Positions 25,316 through 34,745 are shown, counted from the stretch's first letter. The stretch: DNA of 64,000 nt from Aquamicrobium aerolatum DSM 21857 (GCF_900113935.1 NZ_FORF01000004.1:124001-188000), one strand, 5' to 3'. The notes: generated by a model from the letters alone, not told the origin. A program made the numbers and translations.

Positions 25316-26872
25316 ATGGAAGTCGTTGTTTTTCTGGTCATCGCCGCTCTTGGTTTTGGCGCAGGCTCTGTTCTGGCCGTCTATTCCTATGGCCATTTTG
25401 CCCGACGTGCGCGTGGCGAAGACATGTTCGCGTTCGAGCCTGAGGCGGACGCGACGATCCTCGACCGTGGAATTGAGCAGCGCGTCGACGACCAGTCAGG
25501 TCGCAGCGGCCTGGCTCTGCTGTCCGCCAATCTCGATGCATTTGCCATGCGTGCGCTTGCTGCGCGGGCGGCGGGACGCAGCCTCGACCTCATGTATTAC
25601 TACTGGAATGACGATCTGACCGGACGCCTCTTGGCGGATGAGGTGGTCAAGGCCGCCGACCGGGGTGTCCGCGTCCGGATGTTGATTGACGACATCAACA
25701 CGCAGGGCAAGGACCGAATCTACCTCTCGCTCGATTCCCACCCCAACATTCATGTGCGCCTGTTCAATCCCAGCCGCGCCCGCGAGCGTGGCCTGCGGCG
25801 CGGCCTGGAAATGGTTTTGCGTGCTTTTTCCGTGACGCGGCGCATGCATAACAAGGCCTGGATCGCCGATGGACGCCTGGCCATCGTTGGTGGGCGCAAT
25901 ATCGGCGACCAGTATTTTGATGCGGCCGAAACATTGAATTTTCGCGACATCGACATGGTCATGGCTGGTCCGGTCGTCCGCGAAGTCGAAACCGTGTTCG
26001 ACAATTTTTGGAATAGCGAAGCGGCGATGCCGATCCATGCGCTGGTGCGCACGCGCAAGCCACGGCTGGATCGCCTCCGGGTCACCTTGGCCGAAACCAC
26101 GAAGGGTGCGCGTGCTCGTCCATACATAGAAAAAGCGATGGAGCGGGTGTCGCTGATCGTGATGTTCGATACGCTGCTGCCGGTGAACTGGACGTCGCAG
26201 GTGCGCGTTGTTGCAGACCCACCGGAAAAGGCGTTCAATCGCGGCAATGAGAACTGGCTGATGGCATCCTTGATGCCGGTCATAGCCAGCGCCGACAAGT
26301 CTGTGCGGATCACTTCGCCCTATTTTGTGCCGGGGCGCGAAGGCGTGACGCTGTTGACCGGTCTTGCTGCAAACGGGGTTGCCGTTTCGGTTCTCACCAA
26401 TTCGCTTGCCGCAACCGATGTGGCGGCGGTGCATGGCGGCTATGCACCCTACCGAAAGGCGCTTCTGCAAGGTGGCGTGAAGTTGTTTGAGCTACAGCCG
26501 TTTCTGCGTCGCCACAACATTTCGCTTTTCGGGTCGAGTGAGGCCAGCCTTCATACAAAGGCTTTCACGGTTGACGATCACACCGGCTTTGTCGGGTCGT
26601 TCAATTTCGATCCACGCTCGGTGTCGCTGAACACGGAGATGGGCGTTCTTTTTGTCGAGCAGCAACTTGTCGAGGCGATGAACGAGTTGTTCGAGTACGA
26701 AACAAACCTTCAGATGAGCTATCGTGTCTTTTTGGGCGAGCGCGGCCAGTTGCAGTGGGCGGAGGAACTGGAGGACGAGATCGCCATTCATGCACGAGAG
26801 CCGGAAGCGCCAATGCCGCGTCGGCTGGTTGCCTCCGTGATCTCCTGGTTGCCGATCGAATCCCAGCTTTGA
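25316..26872 (+). CDS. Phospholipase D / cardiolipin synthase-like protein
   Basis: A 518-residue membrane-anchored protein of the PLD superfamily with two HKD motifs: HNKAWIADGRLAIVGGRNIG and HTKAFTVDDHTGFVGSFNFD. The N-terminal helix (VVVFLVIAALGFGAGSVLAVY) anchors it. Such proteins (YbhO/ClsC-like) join or hydrolyse phospholipids. I use ATG 25316; GTG 25307 and GTG 25265 are other options because no strong ribosome site is visible. A 9-bp hairpin encloses the stop codon, followed by a RIME-like element. Monocistronic, divergent from the tRNA. Confidence 0.85.
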   Translation: MEVVVFLVIAALGFGAGSVLAVYSYGHFARRARGEDMFAFEPEADATILDRGIEQRVDDQSGRSGLALLSANLDAFAMRALAARAAGRSLDLMYYYWNDDLTGRLLADEVVKAADRGVRVRMLIDDINTQGKDRIYLSLDSHPNIHVRLFNPSRARERGLRRGLEMVLRAFSVTRRMHNKAWIADGRLAIVGGRNIGDQYFDAAETLNFRDIDMVMAGPVVREVETVFDNFWNSEAAMPIHALVRTRKPRLDRLRVTLAETTKGARARPYIEKAMERVSLIVMFDTLLPVNWTSQVRVVADPPEKAFNRGNENWLMASLMPVIASADKSVRITSPYFVPGREGVTLLTGLAANGVAVSVLTNSLAATDVAAVHGGYAPYRKALLQGGVKLFELQPFLRRHNISLFGSSEASLHTKAFTVDDHTGFVGSFNFDPRSVSLNTEMGVLFVEQQLVEAMNELFEYETNLQMSYRVFLGERGQLQWAEELEDEIAIHAREPEAPMPRRLVASVISWLPIESQL

Positions 26873-26883
26873 CGCAAAGCTGG
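26863..26883. terminator. Short perfect hairpin across the PLD-gene stop codon
   Basis: CCAGCTTTG (26863-26871) and CAAAGCTGG (26875-26883) with loop ACG; the TGA stop (26870-26872) lies in the stem. No U-tract follows; the palindromic repeat starts at once. Confidence 0.45.
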
Positions 26884-26985
26884 TTCATGTCTCCCGAAAG
26901 CGGGAGCCGGCTCGGAACAAAGACCTGCGCAACTCCAGACACTTTGAGCGTGTGAAGCGGATCCCGAAGGACGCGACACGCACTA
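26884..26985 (+). repeat. RIME-like palindromic element, copy A
   Basis: Two hairpins: CATGTCTCCCGAAAGCGGGA... at the left and GCGTGTGAAG...GACGCGACACGC at the right. Shares order and sequence with copies at 43365 and 50338. In the 340-base gap before the 5'-nucleotidase gene. Confidence 0.75.
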
Positions 26986-27129
26986 AGGCCATGAATCGCT
27001 AGTCCTTCCCATAGATGATCTGCTTGGTCGATCCCAACCTCTCGTGCCGTAGAGGAAGGTAATCCTTGACCAAATGATCAAGCCAAGTGAACATTCATCC
27101 AGCCAACACATTGACGTGGTATTGTCATG

Positions 27130-27154
27130 CGGCCGCTGAAGCGGTCGTATTTTT
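27130..27154 (+). terminator. Terminator-like hairpin in the leader of the 5'-nucleotidase gene
   Basis: CGGCCGC (27130-27136), loop TGAA, GCGGTCG (27141-27147) then TATTTTT. It sits about 60 bases upstream of the start codon, so it could end an upstream transcript or act as an attenuator. Confidence 0.5.
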
Positions 27155-27214
27155 CCTGAGACTCGGAATTTACGGGGAATACAACTTCAGTAACAGTTTG
27201 ATTGGAGGCGACAT

Positions 27215-28903
27215 ATGTTCAAAGATACGAAGACGAAATCCATCCCGGCAGACCTTAGCCGACGTCGGTTTCTTCAGGTTGCTGGTGCAAGTCTGGTCGT
27301 TGCAAGCGGGAGCGGCGTAGCGCATTTCTCAATGACCAGCGCTCATGCACAGGGCGCATTCAAGCTCAACATCCTCCACATCAACGACATGCATTCCCGC
27401 GTCGAGTCGATCAGTCGCTTCAACTCGACCTGCTCCGTTGAGGATGAAGGCGAGGGCAAGTGCTTCGGTGGCTTTGGACGCCTCGCGACCAAGATCTGGG
27501 AGCGTCGAAAGCAGATTTCCGACGCTGGCGAGAACGTCATTACCCTTGATGCCGGCGATCAGTTTCAGGGCTCGCTATTCTACACCACCTACAAGGGCAA
27601 GGTCGAAGGCGAGTTCATGAACAAGATCGGTTTCGATCTCATGGCTGTCGGAAACCATGAGTTCGACAACGGTCCAGATGTGTTGGCCGATTTCGTCGAT
27701 CTGGTCGAGTTCCCGGTGATCTGCGGTAACATCACCGTTGCCGACGGAGAAAAGCTTGCAGGCAAGATTCAGGAATGGGCGGTCCTTGAAGTTGGCGGCG
27801 AGAAGATTGGTGTGCTGTCTGTTCTCACACCCGACACTGCGATCATCGCTGCGCCCGGACCCAATGTGTCATTCCGCGATGATATCGAATATCTCAAGGA
27901 GGCGGTGACGCGTATCCGCGCTCAGGGCGTCAACAAGGTGCTGCTTCTGTCCCATGTCGGGTTCACCCGCGATCAGGAAATTGCAGCGCAGGTCGAGGGC
28001 ATCTCCGCCATCGTCGGTGGCCACAGCCACACGCTGCTCTCCAATACGGAGGAGGGCGCGCCGGCCTATGCTACCTTGGTGCAGAACCCGGCGGGCAAGG
28101 CTGTGCCGATCGTGCAGGCAGGCTCCTATTCCAAACATCTTGGCGATCTGTCGCTGACCTTCGATGAAGATGGATATGTGGCCGAGGCGTCGGGAGACAC
28201 GGTCATTCTCGATGCGTCGATCGAGCCTGATGCGGAGATCGAGGCACGTATCGCCGAACTTGCCGGGCCGATCGAGACGATGAAGGCGACCGAAGTTGGT
28301 GTCGTCTCCGCGCCCATCGACGGCAGCCGCGAAAGCTGCCGTGCGGGTGAGTGCGAAATGGGAGTTGCCGTGACCGACGCGATCCTCGCGCGCACGGCCG
28401 AGATGGGCGTGACGATTGCGATCCAGAACGGTGGCGGTTTGCGCGCATCTATCGGTGAGGGGATGGCAACGGTTGGCGATGTCCTGTCGGTGCTTCCGTT
28501 CCAGAACACGCTGGCGACCATGAAGCTCAAGGGCGCCGACATCGTGGGCTCGCTTGAGGCTGGCGTCAGTGATGTTGAAAACGCCGCGGGCAAGTTCCCA
28601 CAGGTGGCTGGTCTGAAATTCACCGTCGATCTCAATGTTGCTCCCAATGAAGGGCGCGTCAAGGACGTCATGGTGAGGGACGGTGACCGCTGGGTCGCGA
28701 TCGAGCATGACAGGATTTATCACGTCGGCACCAACGACTTTATGCGCAAAGGCGGTGACGGTTACGCGCTTTTCGCGTCCAACGCGATCGATCCCTACGA
28801 CTATGGCCCCGGTATGGAAGAGGTTTTGGCGGAATTCATCGCCAACAACGCGCCGTACAAGGTGGAGCTTGGGGACCGGATCACGGTGATCCCAAAGAGC
28901 TAG
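27215..28903 (+). CDS. Tat-exported 5'-nucleotidase / UshA-like bifunctional phosphatase
   Basis: A 562-residue periplasmic enzyme. A twin-arginine signal (SRRRFL at 15-20, cleavage near AHA-QG at 45) exports it folded. The metallophosphatase domain has LHINDMHSR, DAGDQFQGS, GNHEFDNG, SHVG and GGHSHT; the C-terminal substrate domain has IQNGGGLRAS, LPFQNTLATMKLKG and NDFMRKGGDGY. These are hallmarks of the UshA/5'-nucleotidase family that frees phosphate and nucleosides from nucleotides, for which SoxB is a sulfur-pathway relative; no sox genes are nearby. ATG 27215 follows TTGGAGGCGACAT. Probably phosphate-salvage; no Pho box was recognised. Confidence 0.92.
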   Translation: MFKDTKTKSIPADLSRRRFLQVAGASLVVASGSGVAHFSMTSAHAQGAFKLNILHINDMHSRVESISRFNSTCSVEDEGEGKCFGGFGRLATKIWERRKQISDAGENVITLDAGDQFQGSLFYTTYKGKVEGEFMNKIGFDLMAVGNHEFDNGPDVLADFVDLVEFPVICGNITVADGEKLAGKIQEWAVLEVGGEKIGVLSVLTPDTAIIAAPGPNVSFRDDIEYLKEAVTRIRAQGVNKVLLLSHVGFTRDQEIAAQVEGISAIVGGHSHTLLSNTEEGAPAYATLVQNPAGKAVPIVQAGSYSKHLGDLSLTFDEDGYVAEASGDTVILDASIEPDAEIEARIAELAGPIETMKATEVGVVSAPIDGSRESCRAGECEMGVAVTDAILARTAEMGVTIAIQNGGGLRASIGEGMATVGDVLSVLPFQNTLATMKLKGADIVGSLEAGVSDVENAAGKFPQVAGLKFTVDLNVAPNEGRVKDVMVRDGDRWVAIEHDRIYHVGTNDFMRKGGDGYALFASNAIDPYDYGPGMEEVLAEFIANNAPYKVELGDRITVIPKS

Positions 28904-28921
28904 CCGAATATGGAGCAAACG

Positions 28922-28942
28922 GGGCCGGCGTGAAGTCGGCCC
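28922..28942 (+). terminator. Hairpin downstream of the 5'-nucleotidase gene
   Basis: GGGCCGGC (28922-28929) and GTCGGCCC (28935-28942) form an 8-bp stem with one G-U pair and loop GTGAA, followed by TGTTCCTG. Convergent with the EamA gene ending at 28961. Confidence 0.55.
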
Positions 28943-28960
28943 TGTTCCTGTCAGCGGTAG

Positions 28961-29875
28961 TCAGACTGAAGGTTGCTTCCTTCGCGCCACGCGTTCACGC
29001 CAGGCAATTGTCATCGCACCGAGAATGATCAGGGTCGCGCCGATGAGCCCTGCGGTTGACGGATGGGCGTTGAACACGAGGAAGTCGTAGAAACCGGCAA
29101 ACAGCAGCGTCGTGTAGAAGAACGGCGTCACGAAGCTGGCGTCGCCGCGTTTCAGCGCCTGAATGAACAATGCCTGCACGCACACCATGGTCACGCCCAG
29201 CGCAGCCATCAGCAACCATTGTTCCGGCAGCGGAGGACGCCAGAAAAAGGAAGCTGCCGTGAGCGCGAGGCAGGCACCGATGAAGTTGTTGATGGCCAGG
29301 ATGCGCAGCTGCGGTTCGTTGTCGACCAGCTTCTTGATCAGGATGGTTTCCGCGCCCAGAAACACCGCTGCCGTCAGTGCCACAAGCGCAATCGGCTGAA
29401 ATGCCTCGGTGCCGGGTTCGGTCAGAATGACGGCGCCGGAGAATGCGATGGCCGCTGCGACCCATCGCCAAGGGCCGACACGTTCACCCAGAAGCGGGAT
29501 CGACAGCATCATCGCGACGATCGGATTGAGGAACGAGATGGCTGTCGCGTCGGCCAGCCGCATCGCAGACGACGCGGCGAACATGCATGTCACACCCGCC
29601 CAGCCCAACAGAACGCGCATGATGTGGTTTCCCCACACCGCGGTTCGCAAAGACGGGCGCTTCCATAAAAGCAGGGGTGTGAGCGCCGCGAACGCAAACA
29701 TGAAGCGTCCCGCCGATATCTGCATCGGGTGCAGCGGGTTGTCGCTGCTAGGCGACCCCAATATCTTGGCAATCAGCGTCGTGCCAGCCAGCAGCGCGCA
29801 GGCGACGATCATCAGGACAACCGAGATCACGACATCGCGCGCCGAGTAACGCTGCGGGGCGGTAGATTGCTGCAT
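28961..29875 (-). CDS. EamA/DMT-family exporter
   Basis: A 304-residue protein with ten predicted helices in two EamA repeats (RLADATAISFLNPIVAMMLSIPLLGERVG; GDASFVTPFFYTTLLFAGFYDFLVF). The drug/metabolite transporter superfamily exports amino acids, metabolites or drugs; no substrate can be assigned. Its ATG overlaps the TGA of the nitronate-monooxygenase-like gene by one base (29875, TGATG), so the two are translated together; the longer frame to 29998 lies inside that gene. The coupling hints that it may export a product or substrate of that enzyme's pathway. Confidence 0.86.
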   Translation of the reverse strand: MQQSTAPQRYSARDVVISVVLMIVACALLAGTTLIAKILGSPSSDNPLHPMQISAGRFMFAFAALTPLLLWKRPSLRTAVWGNHIMRVLLGWAGVTCMFAASSAMRLADATAISFLNPIVAMMLSIPLLGERVGPWRWVAAAIAFSGAVILTEPGTEAFQPIALVALTAAVFLGAETILIKKLVDNEPQLRILAINNFIGACLALTAASFFWRPPLPEQWLLMAALGVTMVCVQALFIQALKRGDASFVTPFFYTTLLFAGFYDFLVFNAHPSTAGLIGATLIILGAMTIAWRERVARRKQPSV

Positions 29876-30825
29876 CAGGCTGCGAGCTTCATTTTTGCTG
29901 CTTGATATTCTTCGATCAGGCGCTCGACGTATTCCGCCGTCCCCGCGATCTCCTTGATTGCGCCGATCCCCTGACCGCACCCCCAGATATCTTTCCACGC
30001 CTTTGTCGCGCCGCCGAAATCCATCTTCGTTGGATCGGATATTGCGAGATTGTCGGGGTCAAGGCCGGCTGCAACGATCGAGCCCTTGAGGTAATTGCCA
30101 TTCACCCCGGTGAAAAGGTTGGAATAGACGATGTCTGCGGCGGTGGAGTCGACAATCATCTGCTTGTAGGCATCGACGGCGCGCGCTTCCTTGGTGGCAA
30201 TGAAGGGGGAGCCAATATAGGCCATGTCAGCGCCCATCGCCTGCGCTGCCAGAACTGCGCCACCGGTCGCAATCGAGCCCGACAACAGAAGCGGCCCATC
30301 AAACCATTGGCGGATTTCCTGGATCAGCGCAAACGGTGACAGGGTGCCCGCATGGCCGCCAGCCCCTGTTGCAACAGCGATCAGCCCGTCTGCACCCTTT
30401 TCGATGGCCTTGCGCGCATGACGGTCATGGATGATGTCGTGCAGGACAATCCCGCCGTATGAGTGCACAGCATCGTTGACTTCCGGCACTGCGCCCAGCG
30501 AGGTGATGACAACCGGCACCTTGTACTTCACGCACATCTCGAGATCGTGGTCGAGACGCTTGTTTGACTTATGCACGATCTGGTTGACCGCAAACGGCGC
30601 TGCCTGCCGGTTCGGGTTGCTGGCGTTGTGCGAGGCCAGTTCCTCGTTCATCTGCGCCAGCCATTCGTCCAGCTGGGCCTCGGGCCGAGCGTTAAGCGCG
30701 GGAAAAGAGCCGACGATGCCAGCCTTGCACTGCTCCAGAACCAGAGGGGGATGCGAGATGATGAACATTGGCGACGCCACGACGGGAATACGCAGATTGG
30801 TCTTGAGAATGTCGGGCAGTGCCAT
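29875..30825 (-). CDS. Nitronate monooxygenase-family FMN enzyme
   Basis: A 316-residue TIM-barrel flavoenzyme of the nitronate monooxygenase/2-nitropropane dioxygenase family, which oxidises alkyl nitronates (such as propionate-3-nitronate) using O2. Seen: PVVASPMFIISHPPLVL at the N-terminus, ITSLGAVPEV, DGLIAVATGAGGHAG and the flavin-phosphate loop PLLLSGSIATGGAVLAAQAMGAD. ATG 30825 follows GGAGGAC. Upstream is a 20-bp palindrome (30845-30864) resembling acyl-CoA/branched-chain regulons. Some family members act as enoyl reductase-like proteins, so the substrate is uncertain. Confidence 0.86.
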   Translation of the reverse strand: MALPDILKTNLRIPVVASPMFIISHPPLVLEQCKAGIVGSFPALNARPEAQLDEWLAQMNEELASHNASNPNRQAAPFAVNQIVHKSNKRLDHDLEMCVKYKVPVVITSLGAVPEVNDAVHSYGGIVLHDIIHDRHARKAIEKGADGLIAVATGAGGHAGTLSPFALIQEIRQWFDGPLLLSGSIATGGAVLAAQAMGADMAYIGSPFIATKEARAVDAYKQMIVDSTAADIVYSNLFTGVNGNYLKGSIVAAGLDPDNLAISDPTKMDFGGATKAWKDIWGCGQGIGAIKEIAGTAEYVERLIEEYQAAKMKLAA

Positions 30826-30844
30826 GAAGCAAGTCCTCCGATTT

Positions 30845-30864
30845 TGACGTTTTCGTAAACGTCA
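30845..30864. promoter_or_regulatory. Palindromic operator-like site upstream of nitronate monooxygenase gene
   Basis: TGACGTTTTCGTAAACGTCA has 8-bp arms around TCGT. It is 19 bases upstream of the start codon on one side and 80 bases from the divergent gene. A related half-conserved site, TTGACGTTTACGTAAG, lies before the ETF-QO gene at 45497. Confidence 0.55.
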
Positions 30865-30944
30865 CTTTTTACCTGATCGCTGCAGAATGTGGAGTCCGCA
30901 TTTTCACATGGCCTACTCGATAGCAAGCTCTGGACAGGGTGCGG

Positions 30945-32009
30945 ATGTCATTGAACGAATCCCGTTACAGGGTTAACCATGGAAAACTAGAGCCAGTACG
31001 ATGGGACAAGCCGTTGGATCCGTTTGAAAAAGCGATACGAGCAGCCTTTGAGAAAGGGGATGCTTCAGATCGAGCTTATCGCGAGAAGGTTTATCGTTCG
31101 GCTTTTGCTGCGCTTGAGCGCGCGCTGAAAGCGAATCCGCAGACCACGGTCGAAAACGCGATGCGCCGCAAGCAGATGCTGTCGGCGCAGATATCGCAGA
31201 TCGAATCTGAGTTCATCCCGGCGGTCGCGCCTGCGGTCGCGCCATCTCCTGCAGGAAATCGCGCGCCTGAAGTCGCCGTCGATCGGGAGAACGCGAGCCG
31301 CGGCACGTCGCGCCCTTCTTATGATGAAGAGGTCGAGGCACCTTCCTATGGCGAATATGCGCCGCGCCAGCGCCGTCGTCGCCCCTGGCTGTCGCTTGTC
31401 ATCACGTTTGTTGTGCTCGCGTTGCTCGGTATTGGGGGTTGGCTATTCTTCGCCCCCGGACCGATTGATCCCGGATTCCCGACTTCGCCGCCCATGGACA
31501 CGGAAGATTTCTCGCCTGAGCAGGAGCAGACACGGGCCACCCCGCCGCCGCTGTCCGGGCAGGATCTGACTGACTGGATCATGGTGTTCCAGCCCAGCGA
31601 CGCGACCACGGTCACCGCGCCGGGAGATTCGCGCGCGGAGCTGATGCAGGAAGAAAACGGCCCCTTCATTCGTATCACATCAGGATCATCCGGGTCGCCG
31701 ATTTTGTTCGACGTGCGTGAGAGCGTCCTGCAAGCGCTCATTGGCAGCCGCGTCGTCTTCAACATCGTGGCGCGCGCCCAGGACGGGGCGGAAACCCAGA
31801 TGTCAGTCGAATGCTCGCTGGGGGAATTGGGGGATTGCGGGCGCAAGCGCTATAGCGTCGGTGCGGCGGAGGAAGAGTTCCTCTTCGAGATCGATCTGCC
31901 ACGCGTCAATCCGGGTGCAGGCGGCACCATCGCCATCAACCCGGATGTTGAAGGCTCGGGTCGCAGCGTCGATGTGTATGCCATCCGCGTCACCAAAGTC
32001 CCCCGCTGA
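30945..32009 (+). CDS. Single-pass membrane protein of unknown function
   Basis: A 354-residue protein with an N-terminal cytoplasmic part (about 1-140; basic/acidic helical, with FEKAIRAAFEKGDASDRAYREKVYRSAFAALERAL), one helix (WLSLVITFVVLALLGIGGWLFF, about 146-167), and a Pro/Gln/Glu-rich linker leading to a C-terminal periplasmic beta-domain ending KVPR. The C-terminal domain carries two cysteines (VECSLGELGDC), possibly a disulfide. This organisation occurs as a conserved hypothetical protein in Rhizobiales, but I know no assigned role. ATG 30945 is preferred to GTG 30939. Convergent with the ligase gene. Confidence 0.7.
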   Translation: MSLNESRYRVNHGKLEPVRWDKPLDPFEKAIRAAFEKGDASDRAYREKVYRSAFAALERALKANPQTTVENAMRRKQMLSAQISQIESEFIPAVAPAVAPSPAGNRAPEVAVDRENASRGTSRPSYDEEVEAPSYGEYAPRQRRRRPWLSLVITFVVLALLGIGGWLFFAPGPIDPGFPTSPPMDTEDFSPEQEQTRATPPPLSGQDLTDWIMVFQPSDATTVTAPGDSRAELMQEENGPFIRITSGSSGSPILFDVRESVLQALIGSRVVFNIVARAQDGAETQMSVECSLGELGDCGRKRYSVGAAEEEFLFEIDLPRVNPGAGGTIAINPDVEGSGRSVDVYAIRVTKVPR

Positions 32010-32018
32010 TTGCCACAC

Positions 32019-33619
32019 TCACCTTGCGGGATCGCTCAGCATCGCTTCCAGCGTCTCTAGCCGGTCGGCTTCGCTCGGCGGCTTGTCCCAGCGCAGCCGT
32101 GAAATGCGCGGAAATCGCATGGCCACGCCGGACTTGTGCCGCGTCGAGCGGTTGAGCCCTTCGAACGCCACTTCCAGCACCAGTCCATGCTGGGCGTCCG
32201 CGCGCACCGAGCGCACCGGCCCGAACCGCTCCACCGTGTGTCGCGCACGAATTTGTCGATCTGCTTCAGTTCCTCGTCGGTGAAGCCGAAATAGGCCTTG
32301 CCGACCGGCACAAGCGCATCGCCTTTCCACACTCCAAACGTGTAGTCGGAATAAAACCCCGACCGTTTGCCGTGACCGCGCTGCGCATACATCAGCACCG
32401 CGTCGATGATGTGCGGGTCGCGCTTCCACTTGAACCACGGTCCTTTCGGGCGGCCCGGCACATAGGCTGAATCCAGCCGCTTCAGCATCACGCCTTCGAT
32501 GATCGGATGCGGCGGTGCCAGCCTTATCGTGTCGAGCTGCGCCCAGTCGGAAAACGGCACCAGCGGCGACAGGTCGAACCGCGCCGGATCGAGGTTGCGC
32601 AGGAATGCCTCAAGCCGCGCCCGCCTTTCATGGAAGGGCAGGGCGCGCAGATCGACATCACCGTCAAGCATCAGGTCATAGCAGCGCACGAACACCGGAA
32701 AGTCGCGGATTGTCTTTGCGGCCACGCTCTTGCGGTTGAGCCGCTGTTGCAGGTCTGAAAACGTCCCGACATGCTCCGGCGGTCGCCCGACCAGCAACTC
32801 GCCGTCCACCGCGCCGGCAAAATCCATCGCTTCGACCAGATCGGGAAACGCCGCCGAAATCTCGTCGCCGCTGCGCGAATAAAGCCTTCGCCGCCCGCCT
32901 TCGCCCACCGCCTGCACGCGGATGCCGTCCCATTTCCACTCGGCGGCATAATCGCTTGGCTCAAGCTTCTCCAGATCACCGTCCTGCACCGGATTGGCCA
33001 GCATCACCGGGCGAAACAGCGCCAGCGCAGCCCGTTCGGGTTTTTCCGCGCGACCATCCAGCCACGCAAACAACCCGGCATAGGGCGGCTCCAGCCCGTG
33101 CCAGATTTCCTCGATGTCGTGGACATCGACCTCGCCATAATCGGCGAGCGCTTGCTTGGCCAGCCGCGCCGAAACGCCGACCCGCAGACCACCGGTCACC
33201 AGCTTGATGATCGCAAAGCGCGAATCTGGTTGCAACCGGTCGAGCAGTCCGGCCAGCACCATCGGCGCATCCGACCGGCTCGCGCCGTGCAGCGCCTCGA
33301 CCGCATAAGATAGCGAAATGTCGGTGTCGTTCGTCGTTGCCCCACGCGGCGCAGGCCACACCAGCGAGATCGTTTCGGCAAGGTCGCCGACATAATCATA
33401 CGAATACGCAAACAGCACTGCGTCCATCCGCTCTGCAATCAGCGCCCGCAGCAAGGCTGGCTTGACCGCGGCAAATGAGAGTTCCCCCGTCAGCGCCGCC
33501 AGCGCCAACCCACGGTCGGGGTCGGGCGTCTCGCGAAAATAATCCTGCATCAGTTTCAGCTTGGCATTGCGCGACGGTGTCAGCAGCAAGCGGTCGAGCA
33601 GTTCGGCAAAACGCCTCAT
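32019..33619 (-). pseudogene. ATP-dependent DNA ligase of the ligase-associated repair cassette, frameshifted
   Basis: ATP-dependent DNA ligase joining nicks with ATP. The N-terminal DNA-binding domain, the adenylation motif EWKWDGIRVQ (catalytic Lys) and later motifs (DGELLVG, EGVMLKR, GPWFKWKR) are all in the frame starting at ATG 33619. After KFVRD (near 32240) the frame runs into unrelated residues and stops at 32057; the expected tail TVERFGPVRSVRADAQHGLV...RFPRISRLRWDK continues in the neighbouring frame to 32019. One base is missing at about 32236-32240 in GACACACGG. Restored, the protein would be about 533 residues. It may be a real inactivation or a sequencing error. Its ATG overlaps the exonuclease stop. 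Confidence 0.85.
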
Positions 33620-34626
33620 TCCGCCTCGTCCTCATAGCCGACGAGATGGAGCGGACGCGCGGCGATGCTGTTGAGTTCGCACCAGCGCACCAGCGCTTCC
33701 TCGCGCCCGTGCGTGACCCACACCTCGCTCGCGCCGGTTTCGGGAATCGTCTCTGTCAATTCGTCCCAGTCGCAATGATCCGACACGATCAGCGGCAGTT
33801 CGACGCCGCCTTGCTTGGCGCGCTGGCGAATGCGCATCCAGCCCGACGCAAACGCCGAAACCGGGTCGGGAAACCGCCGCGCCCATTTGTCGGTAAAGGC
33901 CGAGGGCGGGCCGACGATGATCGCACCGGCGAAATCCGCGCGCGTGCGCTGGTCGGCGGTGGCAGGTTCCAGCCGTCCGAGGTCAATCCCCTGGCTCTGA
34001 TAATATTCGCACAACCGTGCCATCGCGCCGTGAATATAGATGGGTTTGTCGTAGCCGGCATCGCGGATCAATCTGATCATCCTTTGTGCCTTTCCCAGCG
34101 CATAAGCGCCCACAAGATGCGCGCGCTCGGGAAATTGCGACACCGATTTCAGCAGCTTTCCGACTTCGTCGCTTGCTTTCGGGTGACGAAACACAGGCAG
34201 GCCAAATGTTGCCTCGGTGATGAACACCTCGCACGCCACGGGTTCGAACGCCTGGCAGGTTGGATCGCTGGCGCGCTTGTAGTCGCCGGACGCAACAATG
34301 CGCAGCCCGCCATGTTCCACCGCAATTTGCGCCGATCCCAACACATGACCAGCCGGGTGAAAAGTGAGTGTAACCCCATTGATGGTGACCGGCTCCCGCC
34401 ACATCGCCACTTGCGTCGTCGTGGCGAAATTGTCGCCATAGCGCAGCGCCATGATGTCGAGCGTCTGCCGCGTCGCCAGCACATGGCCGTGGCCTGCGCG
34501 GGCATGGTCGGCATGGCCATGCGTGATTGCTGCGCGCTCCACCGGCCGCACCGGGTCGATGAAGAAATTCCCGATCGGACAGTAAAGCCCTTCGGGGCGG
34601 GGGTGAAGCAGGTCGCTTGGCAGCAT
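33616..34626 (-). CDS. Ligase-associated DNA-damage-response exonuclease (MBL fold)
   Basis: A 336-residue metallo-beta-lactamase/beta-CASP-like nuclease from the four-gene ligase-associated repair set. The metal-binding HxHxDH is seen in ITHGHADHARAG, followed by FHPAGHVLGSAQI, ASGDYKR, TEATFGLP and SDHCDWDEL. ATG 34626 (MLPSDLLHPRPEGLY) fits the family N-terminus; the TTG at 34656 adds ten residues. The TGA overlaps the ligase start (33616-33619, ATGA), so nuclease and ligase are coupled. Probably trims DNA ends in double-strand break or interstrand repair; this is inferred from the family. Confidence 0.92.
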   Translation of the reverse strand: MLPSDLLHPRPEGLYCPIGNFFIDPVRPVERAAITHGHADHARAGHGHVLATRQTLDIMALRYGDNFATTTQVAMWREPVTINGVTLTFHPAGHVLGSAQIAVEHGGLRIVASGDYKRASDPTCQAFEPVACEVFITEATFGLPVFRHPKASDEVGKLLKSVSQFPERAHLVGAYALGKAQRMIRLIRDAGYDKPIYIHGAMARLCEYYQSQGIDLGRLEPATADQRTRADFAGAIIVGPPSAFTDKWARRFPDPVSAFASGWMRIRQRAKQGGVELPLIVSDHCDWDELTETIPETGASEVWVTHGREEALVRWCELNSIAARPLHLVGYEDEAE

Positions 34627-34710
34627 GCCATCATAGATAGGCTTGCGTCCTCCCAAGGGAAACCCCGGCGCAGAATATGCGCAGAAATGTCCGCGATGGG
34701 CTCTCGGGTC

Positions 34711-34739
34711 TTGGCGATCAGCAGCTCACGCACTAACTT
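34711..34739 (+). promoter_or_regulatory. Possible promoter of the Lhr-like helicase gene (leaderless)
   Basis: TTGGCG (34711-34716), 17 bases, TAACTT (34734-34739). The GTG start at 34746 is seven bases past the -10 box and lacks a ribosome-binding site, so a leaderless mRNA is possible. Confidence 0.4.
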
Positions 34740-34745
34740 TGTCGC

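Noticed and set aside
25067-25316. Genomic-island attachment site at tRNA-Thr
   Set aside because: No duplicate of the tRNA 3' end and no integrase found in the window.
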